Below the pieces are notes generated by a model that made no database searches, was not told the origin of the DNA, and saw only the letters and a list, made by a program, of their open reading frames with translations. Made by a program: the position numbers and the translations under genes. From Aliiglaciecola sp. LCG003 (GTDB taxonomy: Bacteria > Pseudomonadota > Gammaproteobacteria > Enterobacterales > Alteromonadaceae), in contig NZ_CP128185.1 in NCBI RefSeq assembly GCF_030316135.1, forward strand, positions 1,364,001-1,428,000: a stretch of 64,000 nt of DNA, in the 5' to 3' direction. Each line of letters starts with the position of its first letter. Positions within the stretch are counted from its first letter, which is position 1. Below, piece by piece: positions 53,952 to 63,648 of the stretch.

Positions 53952-54907
53952 GTTTATTACTGTCTTATTACCAAGATATCTTGCGTATCCGTTTGGTAGA
54001 GGAAGCTATTGCAGCGCGCTATTCTGAACAAAAGATGCGTTGCCCAACTCATTTGTCCATTGGACAAGAGGCTGTTGCTGTTGGTGTATCAGCTTCTTTA
54101 AGCCATAAAGATAAAGCGTATAGTTCACATCGCGCCCATGCTCATTATCTGGCTAAAGGCGGAGATTTAAAAAAGTTGATTGCCGAGCTATATGGTAAAG
54201 AAACCGGCTGTACAGGCGGACGTGGTGGTTCAATGCATTTAACCGATTTGGATGCTGGGTTTGTTGCTAGTACTGCGATAGTCGGCAACAGTATTCCGCT
54301 TGCAGTGGGAAATGCTCTGCATCAACAAGTTCAGAAATTGGACGAGATTTCTGTAGCATATTTCGGTGAGGGTGCAACAGAGGAAGGCGCGTTTTACGAG
54401 TCGGCTAACTTTGCTGCATTAAAGGGATTACCAATATTATTTGTGTGTGAAAACAACGGTTATTCAGTCTACAGTCCGTTGCATGTTAGACAACCAAAAG
54501 GTCGCTCAATTACTAAACTAGCTGAGGCTATTGGTGTTCAGGCTGTTGAGGTGGACGGTAATGATGTCATACAAGTTGCCGACGTAGCGGCCAAAAATAT
54601 AGATAATATTCGCTCTGGGGCTGGTCCAGTTCTAATGGAGTGCCACACCTATCGTCATCGCGAGCATTGCGGTCCAAATTGGGATGATGATCTTGCTTAT
54701 CGTCCATCATGGGAAGTGTCAAAATGGCTTGAACGAGATCCAGTAAACTTGCTCGAAAGCCAACTGCTGCGCGAAAATCCCGCAAATGACAAAGCCATCG
54801 TTCTGGCTAAGCAAACTATCCAGATGGAAATAAATCAAGCCTTCGATTTTGCTGAAGATTCAAGGTTTCCAACTGCTCAACACAATAGTAGATTTGTATA
54901 TGCCTGA
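53948..54907 (+). CDS. 2-oxoacid dehydrogenase E1 alpha-like, TPP dependent
   Basis: A protein of 319 aa related to the alpha subunit of pyruvate/acetoin-type E1. Visible: LRIRLVEEAIAARYSEQKMRCPTHL region (residues ~10-35), SSHRAHAHYLAKGG, and the TPP/Mg motif from FGEGATEEGAFYESANFAAL to ENNGYS. ATG 53948 is used; an upstream TTG is ignored. There is no lipoyl E2 or E3 here, so it likely acts with the next gene as a stand-alone acyl-transferring enzyme on a sugar. Confidence 0.88.
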   Translation: MSLLLSYYQDILRIRLVEEAIAARYSEQKMRCPTHLSIGQEAVAVGVSASLSHKDKAYSSHRAHAHYLAKGGDLKKLIAELYGKETGCTGGRGGSMHLTDLDAGFVASTAIVGNSIPLAVGNALHQQVQKLDEISVAYFGEGATEEGAFYESANFAALKGLPILFVCENNGYSVYSPLHVRQPKGRSITKLAEAIGVQAVEVDGNDVIQVADVAAKNIDNIRSGAGPVLMECHTYRHREHCGPNWDDDLAYRPSWEVSKWLERDPVNLLESQLLRENPANDKAIVLAKQTIQMEINQAFDFAEDSRFPTAQHNSRFVYA

Positions 54908-55964
54908 CTCTCATTCAAAAGTTACTAGCTTCGCAAAACAAGTAAACTCAGCGCAACATCAAGCTATGCAAAACGATCCAGCTATGCTCAGCTTTGGTTT
55001 AGGAATTGATGATCCTAAAAGCATCTTTGATACGACCAGTGGCCTAGTCCAAGCATTTGGCAACGAGCGGGTTTTCGATATGCCAACCTCTGAAAATGCC
55101 ATGACAGGTATTGGGATAGGAGCCGCGTTATCTGGTAGCCGAGTATTGATGACCCATCAACGACTGGACTTCTTTTTGTTAGCGATGGATCAACTAGTTA
55201 ATAATGCCGCCAAATGGCATTACATGTTCAATGGCCAGATGAAAGTGCCGCTGACCATTCGCTTAATTGTCGGAAGAGGGTGGGGGCAGGGGCCTACTCA
55301 TGCACAAAATTTACAAGCATGGTTTGCGCATATTCCGGGTCTAAAAGTGGTGATCCCAAGTAAAACCGACTCGGTAGCTCAGCAACTTTATCAGGCTATC
55401 ATGGATGACAATCCTGTTTTGTTCATAGAGCACCGCTGGTTGCACAATCAGCAATGCGATGAGTCTGAATTGGTTGATTTAACCCAGCCACTTGATAAAG
55501 TCAGGCATCATAAGCAGGGTGGAAATATCACTCTAGTAGCAAATAGTTACATGTTATTAGAAGCTTTGCTAGCCGCAGATAAACTGGCTGAAAAGGGGAT
55601 TAACTGTGAAGTCCTAGAAACTGTTCAAACTGATAAAGCAGGCTGGCAGCCAATTTACGACTCAGTAAATAAAACTGGGAATTTTTTGGTTTGTGACAGT
55701 GCTCATAAAAGCTTTTCTGTGGCTGCTGAATTGGTCGCTAGTGTGACTGAAAATTGTTTTGGGAGTCTTAAAGTAGCTCCACGAAGGTTAGGATTACCCG
55801 ACCACCCAGAACCAACAAGCTATGGAATGACTAAAGATTTTTACAACAATGCAGATACTATTACTAATAGTGTTTGCGAAATGCTTGGGTTAGAAAAGGT
55901 CGATGTGATTGAAGTCGGCGGGGCGCACGATATTCCAGGCAAATGGTTTAAAGGACCATTCTAA
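54900..55964 (+). CDS. 2-oxoacid dehydrogenase E1 beta-like
   Basis: A protein of 354 aa similar to E1 beta subunits: FDMPTSENAMTGIGIGAALSG, MTHQRLDFFLLAMDQLVNNA and RLIVGRGWGQGPTHAQNLQ. The C-terminal transketolase-like domain includes SYMLLEALLAADKLAEKGI. It overlaps E1 alpha by 8 bases and must form a heterotetramer with it. The ATG at 54900 is chosen. Confidence 0.88.
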   Translation: MPDSHSKVTSFAKQVNSAQHQAMQNDPAMLSFGLGIDDPKSIFDTTSGLVQAFGNERVFDMPTSENAMTGIGIGAALSGSRVLMTHQRLDFFLLAMDQLVNNAAKWHYMFNGQMKVPLTIRLIVGRGWGQGPTHAQNLQAWFAHIPGLKVVIPSKTDSVAQQLYQAIMDDNPVLFIEHRWLHNQQCDESELVDLTQPLDKVRHHKQGGNITLVANSYMLLEALLAADKLAEKGINCEVLETVQTDKAGWQPIYDSVNKTGNFLVCDSAHKSFSVAAELVASVTENCFGSLKVAPRRLGLPDHPEPTSYGMTKDFYNNADTITNSVCEMLGLEKVDVIEVGGAHDIPGKWFKGPF

Positions 55965-55968
55965 TCAT

Positions 55969-56748
55969 ATGAATTTAAAAATTGAACATAAACTTGCAGT
56001 TGTGACTGGGGCTTCTGGTGGCTTGGGTATGGCTATAGCCCAATCACTTGCTCAAGAGGGTGCTGACGTTATTTGGGTTGCTAGAAATACTGATAAATTA
56101 GCAAAATTAACTGAACAGGCATCTGCACAATATAACAATAATAACCGTTACTTCAGTGTCGATTTAAAAGCCATTGATGGTCCGAAAATACTGTTGGACT
56201 GGCTTTCGTCTAAAAACTTACAGCCTGATATTGTGATCAACAATGTTGGTGGAAATTTGGGTGTGACAGATCCATTAAGTCCAGTTGAAGCTTGGCGAGA
56301 TGTAATGCAATTCAATTTGCTCAATGCGATAGAGATAAATAATGCATTGTTACCATCAATGCGTGCTAAAAAATGGGGGCGAATTTGTCATATCTCCTCT
56401 ATTGCCTCGTTAGAAAATCAAGGAACCCCTATGTATTGTGCAGCTAAGGCTGCGCTTAATGCATATGTTCGCAGTGTCGGGCGCTACGTTTCGAAAGACA
56501 ATGTTGTTATGACAGCTGTTTTACCCGGTGCAGTATTTACCGAAGGGGGTTATTGGGATGAGACGCTTAAATCGCGGCCTGAACATGTCGAAAAATACTT
56601 GTCAGAAAGAATGGCAATAAAACGGTTTGGTACTCCTGAAGAAATTAGTGAGTTTGTGGCCTTCCTAGTATCCGATAAAGCTTCTTTTGCAATTGGAACA
56701 TCCGTATTGCTTGATGGTGGCCAAGGAAGAGTGTTTTTTGAGGGGTAA
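55969..56748 (+). CDS. SDR oxidoreductase
   Basis: A classical short-chain dehydrogenase of 259 aa: TGASGGLG, NNVGG (for NNAG), HISSIASLENQGTPMYCAAK (S-Y-K) and FAIGTSVLLDGGQGRVFF. Starts 5 bases after E1 beta. Lies between the E1 pair and the transketolase, so it may reduce a ketosugar or acyl product. Confidence 0.87.
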   Translation: MNLKIEHKLAVVTGASGGLGMAIAQSLAQEGADVIWVARNTDKLAKLTEQASAQYNNNNRYFSVDLKAIDGPKILLDWLSSKNLQPDIVINNVGGNLGVTDPLSPVEAWRDVMQFNLLNAIEINNALLPSMRAKKWGRICHISSIASLENQGTPMYCAAKAALNAYVRSVGRYVSKDNVVMTAVLPGAVFTEGGYWDETLKSRPEHVEKYLSERMAIKRFGTPEEISEFVAFLVSDKASFAIGTSVLLDGGQGRVFFEG

Positions 56749-56752
56749 ACCA

Positions 56753-57526
56753 GTGCTAAACAAAGATTTGCGAAAAAGAATTGTAGAGATAGTCACTAAA
56801 GCAAAAGAAGGGCATATCCCGAGTTCTTTTTCTATAGTAGATATTATCGACCATCTATACGGGCAAGTTCTACGCTTCGACGCAGCCGACCCTAATTGGT
56901 CAGAACGAGATATATTTGTACTATCAAAAGGACATGGATGTGCAGGTTTGTACGTTGTACTGGAAAAATACAAATTATTGAGCTCTGCCGATTTAGATAA
57001 CTACTCGCAGCCCAGAGGGGTATTGGGTGGTCATCCAGATAGAACAAAAGTACCTTTTATCGAGGCTTCAACCGGCTCCCTTGGTCATGGATTTCCTTTC
57101 TCCGTAGGGATCGCTATCGGTAACAAAATTAAGCAGAAAAAATCCCGAGTTATCGCCTTGCTTGGTGACGGTGAATGTCATGAAGGAACTATATGGGAAG
57201 CTGCCCATGTCGCTGCGAATCGAGGCTTAGATAATTTGGTTGCGATTGTCGACTGGAATTTATCTGGTGCTCAATTGTGCCCTGTAGATGATCTTCCTGC
57301 AAAATGGGCAAGTTTTGGTTGGGAGGTTCATGTCTTTGATGGGCACAACCAAAATAGCATTAGCGATGCTTTTAAACGCATAGAACAAGCCAGCAAACCC
57401 ATCGCATTAATTGGCAAAAATACCAAAGGGTACGGTGTGAAACTCGTGGAAGGACATGGTAGGTGGCATCATCGAATTCCCAACCAGCAGGAATTTGAGC
57501 AAATAATGGAAGCGCTAGAAGTATGA
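56753..57526 (+). CDS. Transketolase-like N-terminal (TPP-binding) subunit
   Basis: A protein of 257 aa equivalent to the PP domain of transketolase: FVLSKGHGCAGLYVVLEKY, ASTGSLGHGFPFSVGIAIG and LLGDGECHEGTIWEAAHVAA (GDG motif), then VDWNLSG. The start is GTG 56753 behind GAGGGG. In many bacteria transketolase-like enzymes are split into two genes, as here. Moves two-carbon ketol units. Confidence 0.87.
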   Translation: MLNKDLRKRIVEIVTKAKEGHIPSSFSIVDIIDHLYGQVLRFDAADPNWSERDIFVLSKGHGCAGLYVVLEKYKLLSSADLDNYSQPRGVLGGHPDRTKVPFIEASTGSLGHGFPFSVGIAIGNKIKQKKSRVIALLGDGECHEGTIWEAAHVAANRGLDNLVAIVDWNLSGAQLCPVDDLPAKWASFGWEVHVFDGHNQNSISDAFKRIEQASKPIALIGKNTKGYGVKLVEGHGRWHHRIPNQQEFEQIMEALEV

Positions 57527-58452
57527 AAGGTTTAAGAGAGCAATTTGCCGACACTATGCTTGATATTGGTCGTCAAAACGATGACTTGGTGGTGATGGTT
57601 GGTGACATCAGCCATGGTATTTTACAACCCTTTGCGCAAGCCTGCCCTGGGCGATATTTTAATATTGGCATTTGTGAGCCAGCTATGGTTTCTATAGCGG
57701 CGGGTATGGCAAAACAGGGCTTAATTCCTGTGACTCATACAATAGCTCCATTTTTGATTGAGCGTTCATTTGAACAAATTAAGTTAGATTTTGGCTATCA
57801 AGGGTTTGCGGGTAATTTTATTTCAGTTGGAGGAGCATTCGACTATGCTCAACTTGGCTGTAGCCATCATTGTTATGCTGATGTATCGCTCATGTCCCAT
57901 ATTCCTAATAGTCAGGTGTTTTGTCCTGGTTCAGCAACAGAATTCGATGAGTTGTTTCGCGCCCAATACAATAGCGGAAAGATCAACTATTTTAAATTGA
58001 CTGAAAACCCACATGGTGTTGAGTTCGAACAACCCATAGAGGCTGGTAAAATTATTCAAGTTACCGAAGGAAGCGATATCAGTGTTATCGTGTTGGGCCC
58101 GCAACTTAAAAACGCCATTGAAGCCACCAAAGAGCTTAGTGAAAAGCATGGTGTGAATGTGGATTTGTTGTATGTTCATAGCGTCAAGCCCTTTGACTCT
58201 GCCCGGGTTATTGACAGTCTTAGTAGAACGGGACGTGCCCTAGTAGTTGAAGAGCTTTCAGCGCAAGATGGGATATATAACTTAGTGATGCGGAGTTGGA
58301 ATAGCAGGGATCGGGCTGACATACGACAACTGGCCATTGATGATTTTGTCCATGAGTATGGGGAGTATTCTACCTTATGCGAAGTGAGTGGGCTCACAGC
58401 GAGCAATATCGTTAAAACCGCAATCGAGACGTTAAGTAATGCGCAACGTTGA
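57523..58452 (+). CDS. Transketolase-like C-terminal subunit
   Basis: A protein of 309 aa equivalent to the Pyr and C domains of transketolase: MVGDISHG, NIGICEPAMVSIAAGMA (with the catalytic Glu activating TPP), and HSVKPFDSARVIDSL in the C-terminal domain. ATGA overlap with the N-terminal subunit ensures matched synthesis. The pair is distinct from a housekeeping transketolase, which is a single polypeptide. Confidence 0.87.
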   Translation: MKGLREQFADTMLDIGRQNDDLVVMVGDISHGILQPFAQACPGRYFNIGICEPAMVSIAAGMAKQGLIPVTHTIAPFLIERSFEQIKLDFGYQGFAGNFISVGGAFDYAQLGCSHHCYADVSLMSHIPNSQVFCPGSATEFDELFRAQYNSGKINYFKLTENPHGVEFEQPIEAGKIIQVTEGSDISVIVLGPQLKNAIEATKELSEKHGVNVDLLYVHSVKPFDSARVIDSLSRTGRALVVEELSAQDGIYNLVMRSWNSRDRADIRQLAIDDFVHEYGEYSTLCEVSGLTASNIVKTAIETLSNAQR

Positions 58453-59605
58453 TAAATGTAAAGTATGCCAAAGTGAGCAGTTAGATTCGCTATTAGAATT
58501 ACCGGGTTTGCCATTATCTGAAACTTATGGGGTGTATGAACCTGATTTTAAAAACTTTGACCAAGGCATTGATATATGCGCTTGTTGTGGGCACGTGCAA
58601 CTAGCCTTTCAGTTGCCCCCTAGTGTCCTTTACAATGAATCTGATTACAATTACTCGACGGCTAAATCCTCTTCAACAATCAAACGCTTCAATAGTTTCA
58701 GAGAGTTCATCGGACAAACCATGAGCCATCAAACTGAGTCGATCATTGATATTGGCGGTAATGATATAAGTTTATTGTCGTTGTTCGATGTTGAGCATAA
58801 ATATTTAGTCGACCCTAGTGTTGCTAAGCATATTGACTATCAGGATGTTAAGACGATAAAGGGCTTTGTTGAGGATATCGATTTGGCGCAAATATCGCCG
58901 CAGGTAGTCGTCTGCTCTCATGCTTTGGAGCACATCGCTGAGCCACGTAAATTTATCCAAACTCTGTTAGATAAATGTGACGAAAATACGTTGTTTTATT
59001 TTGAGGTTCCTTGTTTTGAAAAACAGATAGCGGCGCTTCGATTTGACGCTTTCTTTCATCAGCATTTTCATTATTTCCATCCTACATCTATCCATAAGTT
59101 AGTAGATAGTTGTGATGGAGAACTGATTTCTATTCAATATAATGCCTATCCAACATGCGGCGGTGCGGTAATGTTTGCTTTTAAAAGAAGGTTAAAGGGC
59201 ACCAAAGCCTCGGTACCATTAGAATATCCTATTCAAAGCGTTGCGAGCTTGAAGCAGGCGTTTCACGCTAACTATGCGACGTTTAAGAAGCAAAATATTC
59301 AAATCTCCAAATGGCTAACACAACACTCAAAAGTATATGGCTATGGTGCAAGTTTATTATTGCCAGTCATCCTTTATCATATTGGTGAAGCAGCGAAAAA
59401 AATCACACTTGTATTTGATGACGATCAGTCCAAAACTGGATTTACCTATAAAAACATACAGGATTTGAAAGTTGATACACCATCGGGTTATCAGATTTCC
59501 GAGCTTGATGGCATACTGATTACGTCATACGAAAACATACCAATATTGGACCATATGATTAAAAAGCGCTTCGTCGCCGAACGCTTTGAGGGTTTTACTA
59601 TATGA
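58439..59605 (+). CDS. Sugar C-methyltransferase-like protein
   Basis: A protein of 388 aa with the three-part layout of C-methyltransferases such as NovU/TylCIII. The N-terminal zinc site is CKVCQSEQLDSLLELPGLPLSET in residues 6-28, with ICACCGHVQLAF. The SAM domain has SIIDIGGNDISLLSLF. The C-terminal domain is VYGYGASLLLPVILYHIG, then LVFDDDQSKTG. It would add a methyl branch to a 4-ketosugar. Overlaps the transketolase gene by 14 bases. Confidence 0.83.
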   Translation: MRNVDKCKVCQSEQLDSLLELPGLPLSETYGVYEPDFKNFDQGIDICACCGHVQLAFQLPPSVLYNESDYNYSTAKSSSTIKRFNSFREFIGQTMSHQTESIIDIGGNDISLLSLFDVEHKYLVDPSVAKHIDYQDVKTIKGFVEDIDLAQISPQVVVCSHALEHIAEPRKFIQTLLDKCDENTLFYFEVPCFEKQIAALRFDAFFHQHFHYFHPTSIHKLVDSCDGELISIQYNAYPTCGGAVMFAFKRRLKGTKASVPLEYPIQSVASLKQAFHANYATFKKQNIQISKWLTQHSKVYGYGASLLLPVILYHIGEAAKKITLVFDDDQSKTGFTYKNIQDLKVDTPSGYQISELDGILITSYENIPILDHMIKKRFVAERFEGFTI

Positions 59606-60459
59606 ACATATTCGCTTCTTTGTTTGAAATGCTTAAAGAAACTAAAAGTTTTCATGCTCATTCTAAACACTTTCATGCATTTAGTAGTGAAGTCTGTACC
59701 AAGTTGATCGAACAGAGCGGATTTTCTTCCAATGAAGAGGTTGCAGTTGATTTTGGTCCCTTTGGACATATTGTTTTTCCATATTATTCAATGGGAAATA
59801 TAGATTCATTGAAGTTGTTTGGGCTTGATGAACTGATACTATTCTCTTTTTATCATGCCAATCAATGTCGCTACAAACGCACTGCAGATATGGGCGCAAA
59901 TATAGGTTTGCACAGTATATTGATGTCTCGATTGGGCTGGCATGTGACCGCATTTGAGCCAGATCCAATACATGTAGCCAAAATAAAGCAACATGCTGAA
60001 CTTAATTCTATTTCAACTATTAATATTAGAGAAAATGCGGTCTCCAATGAATCTGGAACTTTAGTTTTTACGCGGCTCAAAGGTAATCGAACAGGAAGTC
60101 ATCTTAAGGGTAAAAAGAGCAACGTATATGGGGATATCGATGAATTTGAGGTTCAATGCGTTGCACTGACGGATGTGATGGCTGAGTTTGATTTTATTAA
60201 AATGGACATTGAAGGCGCAGAAGTAGACGCTATTTGTTCAACCTCAAAGCAACATTGGCAAAATACCGACATGATGCTGGAAGTGGGTAGTGAAGAAAAT
60301 GCATGCCGAATTCTGAAGCATATTCACGAACTTGAATTGCATGCATATAGTCAGAAAATGGGTTGGAGAAAAGTTGAAAATATTAACCATATGCCGTTTG
60401 GTTATAAAGAAGGAAGTTTATTTATCTCTGCGCAAGCTCAATTAGTCTGGGATATATAG
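59602..60459 (+). CDS. FkbM-family methyltransferase
   Basis: A protein of 285 aa: TADMGANIGLHSILMSRLGW, VTAFEPDPIHVAKIKQHAEL and FIKMDIEGAEVDAICST are FkbM-type O-methyltransferase motifs. Probably caps a sugar hydroxyl. Its start overlaps the previous stop by 4 bases. Confidence 0.88.
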   Translation: MNIFASLFEMLKETKSFHAHSKHFHAFSSEVCTKLIEQSGFSSNEEVAVDFGPFGHIVFPYYSMGNIDSLKLFGLDELILFSFYHANQCRYKRTADMGANIGLHSILMSRLGWHVTAFEPDPIHVAKIKQHAELNSISTINIRENAVSNESGTLVFTRLKGNRTGSHLKGKKSNVYGDIDEFEVQCVALTDVMAEFDFIKMDIEGAEVDAICSTSKQHWQNTDMMLEVGSEENACRILKHIHELELHAYSQKMGWRKVENINHMPFGYKEGSLFISAQAQLVWDI

Positions 60460-60469
60460 AGGCCTTACG

Positions 60470-61279
60470 TTGGAGCACAACAAAGTTGTTGGAGTCTGGG
60501 ACTTTGATTCAGTTGATAGTCGAATAGGCAGTTTATATATATTTATACATGAGCTGGAATATTATCACAGAGATATTCGAACAATCGCGGTCAAAAATTA
60601 CCGCCCCGCTTATGAACCTATGCTGAATATTTTAAAGCGCTTTTCATCCCACAATATCGCCATCGATAGTGAGCGGGTTGAGTCAGGATTAATTCATGAC
60701 TTGATTGAGCCCGAAAGGACGAGTAGGCGAGGAAGTACTCGCTGGATTGCTGATTTACTTGGGGAGTTTGGAGGGCGATACCCCCATTCAAACAAGAGGT
60801 TATTATTAAAAGATAAGCCAGAAAAAATTATAATTAGTGTTCATCTTAAAAATAACCAAACAGACCCTCAAAGTAATGCTAATCAGCAAAATTGGCATAG
60901 CTTTTTTAGCCGATGGTGCGAAACATCTCCTGAAGTGAATTTTATTTTAGTCGGTGATGACTCGATCGAGCACAGGATTTTGTCTCTAAGCAACGTGCAC
61001 GCTTTTGAGGGGCAATTGGCAGACTACTTCTCCGTAGTGTGTGAAAGCGACTGTTTCATCGGAATGTCCAGTGCATTCTGTGCAGCTGCTATATTGGGCG
61101 GTAAACCATATCGCATTTGGAAGCATGTAGGTCACCATACAAGAGAAATGGCGCTGGAGTTAGACCAGCAAAAGCAATTTCCCTTTCGATGCAAAAATCA
61201 AAAGCTACTAACTGCTACAGATACCCTAGAATCCGTCAACCAAGAGTGCAGAGAAATGTTGCAAGAAATGGGATTATAA
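60470..61279 (+). CDS. GT-B-like protein, unknown family
   Basis: A protein of 269 aa starting at TTG 60470 (GAGG about 8 bases before it). The second half (KIIISVHLKNNQ, FILVGDDSIEHRIL, CFIGMSSAFCAAAILGGKPY) follows the layout of the donor domain of GT-B glycosyltransferases and resembles the end of the protein at 49510-50799. No family can be named. Likely a glycosyltransferase of this locus. Confidence 0.45.
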   Translation: MEHNKVVGVWDFDSVDSRIGSLYIFIHELEYYHRDIRTIAVKNYRPAYEPMLNILKRFSSHNIAIDSERVESGLIHDLIEPERTSRRGSTRWIADLLGEFGGRYPHSNKRLLLKDKPEKIIISVHLKNNQTDPQSNANQQNWHSFFSRWCETSPEVNFILVGDDSIEHRILSLSNVHAFEGQLADYFSVVCESDCFIGMSSAFCAAAILGGKPYRIWKHVGHHTREMALELDQQKQFPFRCKNQKLLTATDTLESVNQECREMLQEMGL

Positions 61280-61282
61280 AAA

Positions 61283-62080
61283 ATGCCTAATACTCAATTA
61301 TTAAAACATAAGGTTGCTTTGGTTACGGGCGGGAGTAGTGGTATTGGAGCCGAAATATGCAAACAACTAAATCTTGCTGGCGCTAAAGTTATTATAGTCG
61401 ACCTAAATAAGCCCCAAAATTTCGATGGGAAAGAAGTGAGTTGGATTAATTGCGATTTAACAGATGAGATAGCGTTACAAAACTTAATTCCTCAGCAGTT
61501 GAAGGCTCATACTAGTATTGATATCCTGATTAATACTGCTCGAGGACCGCGGGGTAATAAACCTTTAGTCGAATCATCAACTTCGTTTCAGCATGCTCTA
61601 GATGTCGGTCTTAAAGCTCCTCTGCTATTGTCTCAGTCTTTTATTCAACACGTTGCAAATAAGTCAGAAGAGAAAGCAATTGTGAACATTTCTTCTATCT
61701 GCGCACAACAGATATCCAAAGAAAGTGCGGCATATCACCTAGCGAAAGCCGGTTTGGATTCACTTACTCGTTATCTAGCTGTTCATGCAGGAGAACAAGG
61801 CGTTAGAGTAAATGGGGTTGCACCTGGCTTTATTGTAGCTGATCAGCACCTTGAGCGATTTCACAGCCAAGATAACTTAGAATATCGAAAAAGAGCCGAG
61901 CACGCGCATCCGCTCAAAAAGGTTGGGGTGGATATAGACGTTGCAAACGCTGTTATATTTTTATGCTCCCCGATGTCGAGTTTTATTACAGGACAAACCA
62001 TCGTAGTCGATGGTGGGCTGGGGCTGCGTGATGGTTGGCATCAACTCAATTATCTTGCGAATAATAGAAAGGGTGACTAA
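61283..62080 (+). CDS. SDR oxidoreductase
   Basis: A classical SDR of 265 aa: [16 protein letters not shown] (NAG replaced by NTA), [21 protein letters not shown] (S-Y-K) and [19 protein letters not shown]. It shares one stop/start base with the following SDR (TAATG). Substrate unknown. Confidence 0.87.
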   Translation: MPNTQLLKHKVALVTGGSSGIGAEICKQLNLAGAKVIIVDLNKPQNFDGKEVSWINCDLTDEIALQNLIPQQLKAHTSIDILINTARGPRGNKPLVESSTSFQHALDVGLKAPLLLSQSFIQHVANKSEEKAIVNISSICAQQISKESAAYHLAKAGLDSLTRYLAVHAGEQGVRVNGVAPGFIVADQHLERFHSQDNLEYRKRAEHAHPLKKVGVDIDVANAVIFLCSPMSSFITGQTIVVDGGLGLRDGWHQLNYLANNRKGD

Positions 62081-62877
62081 TGTTAGCAGCACAAAAATGG
62101 GCACTAATAACGGGGGCAAGTGAAGGGATAGGAAAGCAATGCGCAATCGCTTTGGCCTCAAGCGGTTTTTCACTGCTGTTGGTCGCCCGGCGTCAAGACA
62201 AACTTGAGCGTTTAGCAAAAAATATTATTGATGAATATTCAGTAGAGTGTGAATTTCTGAGTTGCGATCTCACTGAGGTAGCTAGTATCGATCGAATATA
62301 TGATTGGCTTAATCATTCTCAACGGTCAATCCAAGTCCTGCTGAATAATGCTGGTGGGGCTAAAAAAAATGCGCCCTTACACAAATTAGACAGAGACGAT
62401 TGGCAGCATGCATTTGTACTCAACCTTTTTTCAATTGTTGATTTGACTAACAAGATACTGCCGCTAATTGATAAGCAAGGGAGAGGGCGGATTATTAATA
62501 TCTCCAGTATTAATGCGAACTCTCCGGGATTTTTCAACCCGCATTATTCAGCTGCAAAAGCGGCGCTAAATAACTTTAGCAAACATTTATCTAAACAGCT
62601 TGCTAGTAGTCAGGTGACAGTTAATACCGTATCGCCTGGCATAATAGAAACTGAAGGCTGGCATGGACATATGCAAAAAGTGGCGTTGGATGTCAATTTG
62701 CCCGTAAAGCATGTAGTTGATGAAGCAAAAACCAACGCCAGTAAAAGGATTCCATTGGGACGTATGGGGACTGTCAACGATGTGGCATCCCTAGTTAACT
62801 TTTTGGCAAGTGAATCAGCTGGTTATATTACAGGTTCAGACTTCACAGTTGATGGTGGCAAAAGGCATGAAATGTAA
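62080..62877 (+). CDS. SDR oxidoreductase
   Basis: A classical SDR of 265 aa: TGASEGIG, LLNNAGG, ISSINANSPGFFNPHYSAAK (S-Y-K) and YITGSDFTVDGGKRHEM. Last gene of the long operon; a bidirectional hairpin separates it from the convergent nucleotidyltransferase. Confidence 0.88.
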   Translation: MLAAQKWALITGASEGIGKQCAIALASSGFSLLLVARRQDKLERLAKNIIDEYSVECEFLSCDLTEVASIDRIYDWLNHSQRSIQVLLNNAGGAKKNAPLHKLDRDDWQHAFVLNLFSIVDLTNKILPLIDKQGRGRIINISSINANSPGFFNPHYSAAKAALNNFSKHLSKQLASSQVTVNTVSPGIIETEGWHGHMQKVALDVNLPVKHVVDEAKTNASKRIPLGRMGTVNDVASLVNFLASESAGYITGSDFTVDGGKRHEM

Positions 62878-62887
62878 GGTGCGTAAG

Positions 62888-62943
62888 TTGATATCCACTT
62901 CAATAGGTGATTGAGAAGGATTGGCAATCCGATATCAATTTTT
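62888..62943. terminator. Bidirectional terminator-like hairpin
   Basis: TTGATATC (62888-62895) pairs with GATATCAA (62931-62938), with inner stem GGATTG/CAATCC. A TTTTT run follows on the + strand at 62939. The right arm overlaps the last codon of the convergent gene. Confidence 0.55.
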
Positions 62944-63648
62944 ATTCAATACTCTTTTAATTTCTTGCTGGGCGAGTGTATAACTCGAAGGCGTACCTAT
63001 GTCACGGTGATAGGTCTGATTGACCCATCCAAAAATTTTTTCAAAATAGCTGGGCAATAATTCAGTGCTGATATCAGTGATCGCGCTACATTTAAGTGTT
63101 TCTATTACCTGTTTAGAAAAAATATAGACAGCACCATTAGCCAGATTCCCAGGTGGATTAGCGACTTTTTCATGCATGTTGGTTACTACGCCATGGGCAT
63201 CTACTTCGACGATGCCGCATGACTGGGGTGTATCTGTGGCAAATAACATCATAGTGATTTCACATTCCTTCGGTCGATTTCTATGAGCAGCAATAAAATC
63301 GTCCATATCAAAGACCGATAAATTATCAGCATGGATCACCATCACGTCGTCTTCAGTTAGTTGTGAAACATTGCGTATAAGAGTGCCAGCAGTGCCTAAA
63401 AGATTGTCTTCGTGCCAACAATATAGGTTATCGAGATGGTTCCAATTCCTCACGATATGTCGCACTACTTTGTCTGCTAAGTAGTGCAGGTTAAGGTAAA
63501 TTTGATTGACTGATTCGGCCGGAGCCAGCGCGTTAAGCCAAAAGTCGAGTAGCGGCACACCATTAATCGGGACTAGACATTTGGGGATGGTATTGGTAAT
63601 CGGACGCAAACGAGTCCCCTCGCCAGCGGCTAATAATACTACTTTCAT
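62935..63648 (-). CDS. Sugar-1-phosphate nucleotidyltransferase (HddC/RmlA-like)
   Basis: A protein of 237 aa with VVLLAAGEGTRLRPITNTIPK, the nucleotide-binding signature of this family. It also has LGTAGTLIRN, HADNLSVFDMDDFI and YHRDIGTPSSYTLAQQE. It resembles HddC, which activates heptose-1-phosphate with GTP. Its ATG overlaps the stop of the upstream kinase gene (ATGA). Confidence 0.85.
   Translation of the reverse strand: MKVVLLAAGEGTRLRPITNTIPKCLVPINGVPLLDFWLNALAPAESVNQIYLNLHYLADKVVRHIVRNWNHLDNLYCWHEDNLLGTAGTLIRNVSQLTEDDVMVIHADNLSVFDMDDFIAAHRNRPKECEITMMLFATDTPQSCGIVEVDAHGVVTNMHEKVANPPGNLANGAVYIFSKQVIETLKCSAITDISTELLPSYFEKIFGWVNQTYHRDIGTPSSYTLAQQEIKRVLNKN

Noticed and set aside
53948-55964. 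Pyruvate or branched-chain dehydrogenase complex
   Set aside because: No lipoyl acyltransferase (E2) or dihydrolipoyl dehydrogenase (E3) follows; all neighbours are sugar-modifying genes.
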